Shown one piece after another: positions 34,128-35,752 of a DNA stretch of 35,752 nt. The notes under the pieces are model-generated. The model did not search any database. It was not told the origin of the DNA and was given only the letters and a program-made list of their open reading frames with translations. Origin of the DNA: Rheinheimera baltica DSM 14885 (GTDB lineage: Bacteria; Pseudomonadota; Gammaproteobacteria; Enterobacterales; Alteromonadaceae). The DNA lies in NCBI RefSeq assembly GCF_000425345.1, contig NZ_AUDG01000045.1, positions 1-35,752 of the forward strand. Direction: 5' to 3'. Within the stretch, counting starts at the first letter, position 1. Each line of letters begins with the position of its first letter. Made by a program: the position numbers and the translations under genes.

Positions 34128-34700
34128 ATGAAACTTAAAGTCGTCGCTATGAAATTTGCAAGCGTGTTGTTTTTTTGTTGTTTTTTTCTGCCGCTATCGC
34201 TAACTGCTCAGGATCGAGACTTTCCAATTGACGACATTCCAACGGCTGCTGAACCGGTTTTTAGTCCTCCCGGGGGGAATTATTTAACATCGAAAAGTGT
34301 TACGGTTACCTCCAGAACGCCTGGAGCTACTATTCGTTACACTTTAAATAATACTGCAGTAACGTCAAGTTCAGCCATTTATTCCGCTCCATTGTTAATA
34401 ACAAAAAACACGCTTATACGGGCACGTACCTATAGACAAGGTTTTTTACCCAGTGAAGAGGGCACAGCTACCATAAACATTCTTACAGCGGCTCCGTCCA
34501 TATCCCCTAACGGCGGAAATTTCGTTGGAACTACACAAGTCAGTATTTCAGCTGGGTCTTCTGGACAAACAATTCGATATACCACTAATAATACTAGTGT
34601 TAGTGAGACATCGCCTATTTATACCGGACCTTTTCAGCTAACAGCTAGTGCTACAGTAAGAGCTAAAGCATATAGAACTGGGTATAACGCGAGTGTTTAA
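34128..34700 (+). CDS. Secreted protein with two chitobiase-C-like repeats, ended by an in-frame stop
   Basis: The product is 190 aa. It has a signal peptide (1-27, a phenylalanine-rich core ending LTAQ). Two copies of a beta-sandwich repeat follow, about 43-115 and 118-190: each opens PxxSPxGGNF/Y, continues TIRYTxNNT and SxPIYxxP, and ends RAxxYRxGF/Y. This resembles the CHB_HEX_C (chitobiase/beta-hexosaminidase C-terminal) repeat, common in secreted adhesive or carbohydrate-binding proteins. The frame ends at TAA 34698-34700. The same frame is then open to the window end, so this is probably the 5' part of a broken larger gene. Confidence 0.7.
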   Translation: MKLKVVAMKFASVLFFCCFFLPLSLTAQDRDFPIDDIPTAAEPVFSPPGGNYLTSKSVTVTSRTPGATIRYTLNNTAVTSSSAIYSAPLLITKNTLIRARTYRQGFLPSEEGTATINILTAAPSISPNGGNFVGTTQVSISAGSSGQTIRYTTNNTSVSETSPIYTGPFQLTASATVRAKAYRTGYNASV

Positions 34701-35003
34701 TCTTCAGCAAGTTTTACTAAAGTCCCCGCGCCATCTGTAGCTAGGTTTGAATGGTCGCCGAATCCCATCATTGCAGGTGAAAGCACTTCGTTTTATTGGG
34801 ATGTTAAAAACGTACAAAAATGTATAACTCTTTACGCTGACCCTGTCTCCACAGATCGCCCAAGTAGCGGTAAAGCAGGGCCTACAACATTCAATACCCC
34901 TTCAATAGTTACGACCAGATATTATTGTATTGATTTAGCTGGCAAAAGATATCCAACGAGTACGTCGGAATACTTGACTGCAACCAGGGAAGTAAACCCG
35001 AAA

Positions 35004-35752
35004 ACCTACACAGTGTCGGCTACAGCGGGTACGGGCGGCAGTATATCGCCAACGTCACGCAGTGTGGCGCAAGGCAGCAGCACTACCTTTACTGTAACAC
35101 CACAAACCGGACATATAATTAACAGCGTTACCGGTTGTGCCGGGACGTTGTCTGGTTCAACCTATACTACTGGCGCCATTGCTGCGGCTTGTACAGTTAG
35201 TGCCAGCTTTAGGCCTATTACACATATCGTTTCAGCCAGCGCAGGGGCAGGCGGCAGCATTTCACCGACGTCTCGTAGTGTAAATCAAGGCAGCAGCACT
35301 ACCTTTACCGTAACGCCACAAACCGGGCATGTAATTAACAGCGTCACCGGTTGTGCCGGGACTTTATCTGGTTCAACTTATACTACTGGCGTTATTGCTG
35401 CAGCCTGTACGGTTAGTGCCAGCTTTAGGCCTATTACTCATACCGTTTCAACCAGTGCCGGCGCAGGTGGTAGTATTTCACCGACGTCTCGCAGTGTAAA
35501 TCAGGGTAGCGCTACTACCTTCACCGTAACGCCAAATGCGGGCTATAAAATTGTCAGTGCTACGGGCTGTAACGGCAAATTAACTGGCAATACCTATAAC
35601 ATAGGCCCAATTACTGCTGCCTGTTCGGTTAGCGCAAGCTTTAGTCTTATTACCCATGCCGTTGCTGCCACAGCGGGCACGGGCGGTAGTATATCGCCAA
35701 CGTCACGCAGTGTGGCGCAAGGCAGCACTACTACCTTTACCGTAACACCACA
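35004..35752 (+). repeat. 216-bp (72-codon) tandem repeat array, 3.4 copies visible
   Basis: Equivalent valine codons fall at 35013, 35229, 35445 and 35661, an exact 216-bp period with no indels. Units 1 and 4 share the version ending GTGGCGCAAGGCAGC, while units 2 and 3 share GTAAATCA(A/G)GG, so a higher-order pattern or recombination between units is likely. The array continues past the window. Confidence 0.92.

Larger units (their letters stand above)
34128..35752 (+). pseudogene. Large secreted repeat protein interrupted by one nonsense codon (partial)
   Basis: Frame 34128 continues past TAA 34698-34700 without another stop for 1052 nt to the window edge. The downstream part reads SSASFTKVPAPSVARFEWSP, an Ig-like segment with NPIIAGESTSFYWDV. 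It then enters 72-residue repeats of the type HxVSAxAGxGGSISPTSRSV, QGSSTTFTVTP and GxxINSVTGC. These are beta-rich bacterial repeats of cell-surface proteins, each with a cysteine pair. One point change of a sense codon to TAA would explain the break. A sequencing error or readthrough cannot be excluded. The 3' end lies outside the window. Confidence 0.65.

Noticed and set aside
35004-35752. Regular repeats considered as a CRISPR array
   Set aside because: Period is 216 bp with continuous coding and no unique spacers, so it is a protein repeat.

Overview
The window looks like a chromosomal stretch of a marine or aquatic gammaproteobacterium, plausibly of the Rheinheimera/Alishewanella/Arsukibacterium type. 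This is inferred from moderate GC, an AcrAB/MexAB-type pump, two PEP-CTERM proteins and the gene style; no rRNA or other decisive marker is present. The left part is a mobile defence island and the right part is housekeeping and envelope genes.

Positions 1-2776 are an island edge full of debris. It holds one end of an IS10-like IS4-family element, a cold-shock-domain gene with a C-terminal membrane segment, an attC-like imperfect hairpin, and a 51-bp tandem duplication carrying a REP-type motif that has cut the abiEii toxin gene short. The abiEi antitoxin is intact, and a small CxxC protein appears truncated.

Positions 2777-19936 hold a complete DNA phosphorothioation (Dnd) modification-restriction system. 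dptF-dptG-dptH (restriction half) run on +. dndB-dndC-dndD-dndE (modification half) run on - as an overlapping operon, and dndA (cysteine desulfurase) is divergent from dndB. The dndA/dndB gap has two palindromic GTACGTAC boxes exactly 21 bp apart, the best operator candidate for DndB autoregulation. Between the two halves sits an AT-rich three-gene cassette in the dpt direction: a single-TM protein, a MORC/MutL-like GHKL ATPase and a GIY-YIG nuclease. This cassette is not part of canonical Dnd and is the best candidate for an undescribed or accessory defence module in the window. Its last stop codon overlaps the dndE stop.

Positions 19919-21981 hold a small HTH (excisionase/MerR-like) gene overlapping the dndA end, then a three-gene operon. 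That operon encodes a protein with a colicin-like hydrophobic C-terminal half, a three-TM protein and a small soluble protein, and looks like a pore-forming toxin with its immunity protein.

Positions 22013-33855 are core-like genes: an OsmC peroxiredoxin-like protein, two PEP-CTERM proteins, a STAS-like protein, a sterol-desaturase-superfamily diiron hydroxylase, an ABC1/UbiB-type kinase, a pirin, and an RND efflux adaptor plus pump. A TetR/AcrR repressor gene faces the pump. A perfect AcrR-type palindrome lies between the -35 and -10 boxes of the pump promoter.

Positions 34128-35752 hold the start of a large secreted repeat protein. One in-frame TAA interrupts it after two chitobiase-C-like repeats. 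The same frame then stays open for over 1 kb, through an Ig-like segment into an exact 216-bp (72-residue) tandem repeat array that runs off the window.
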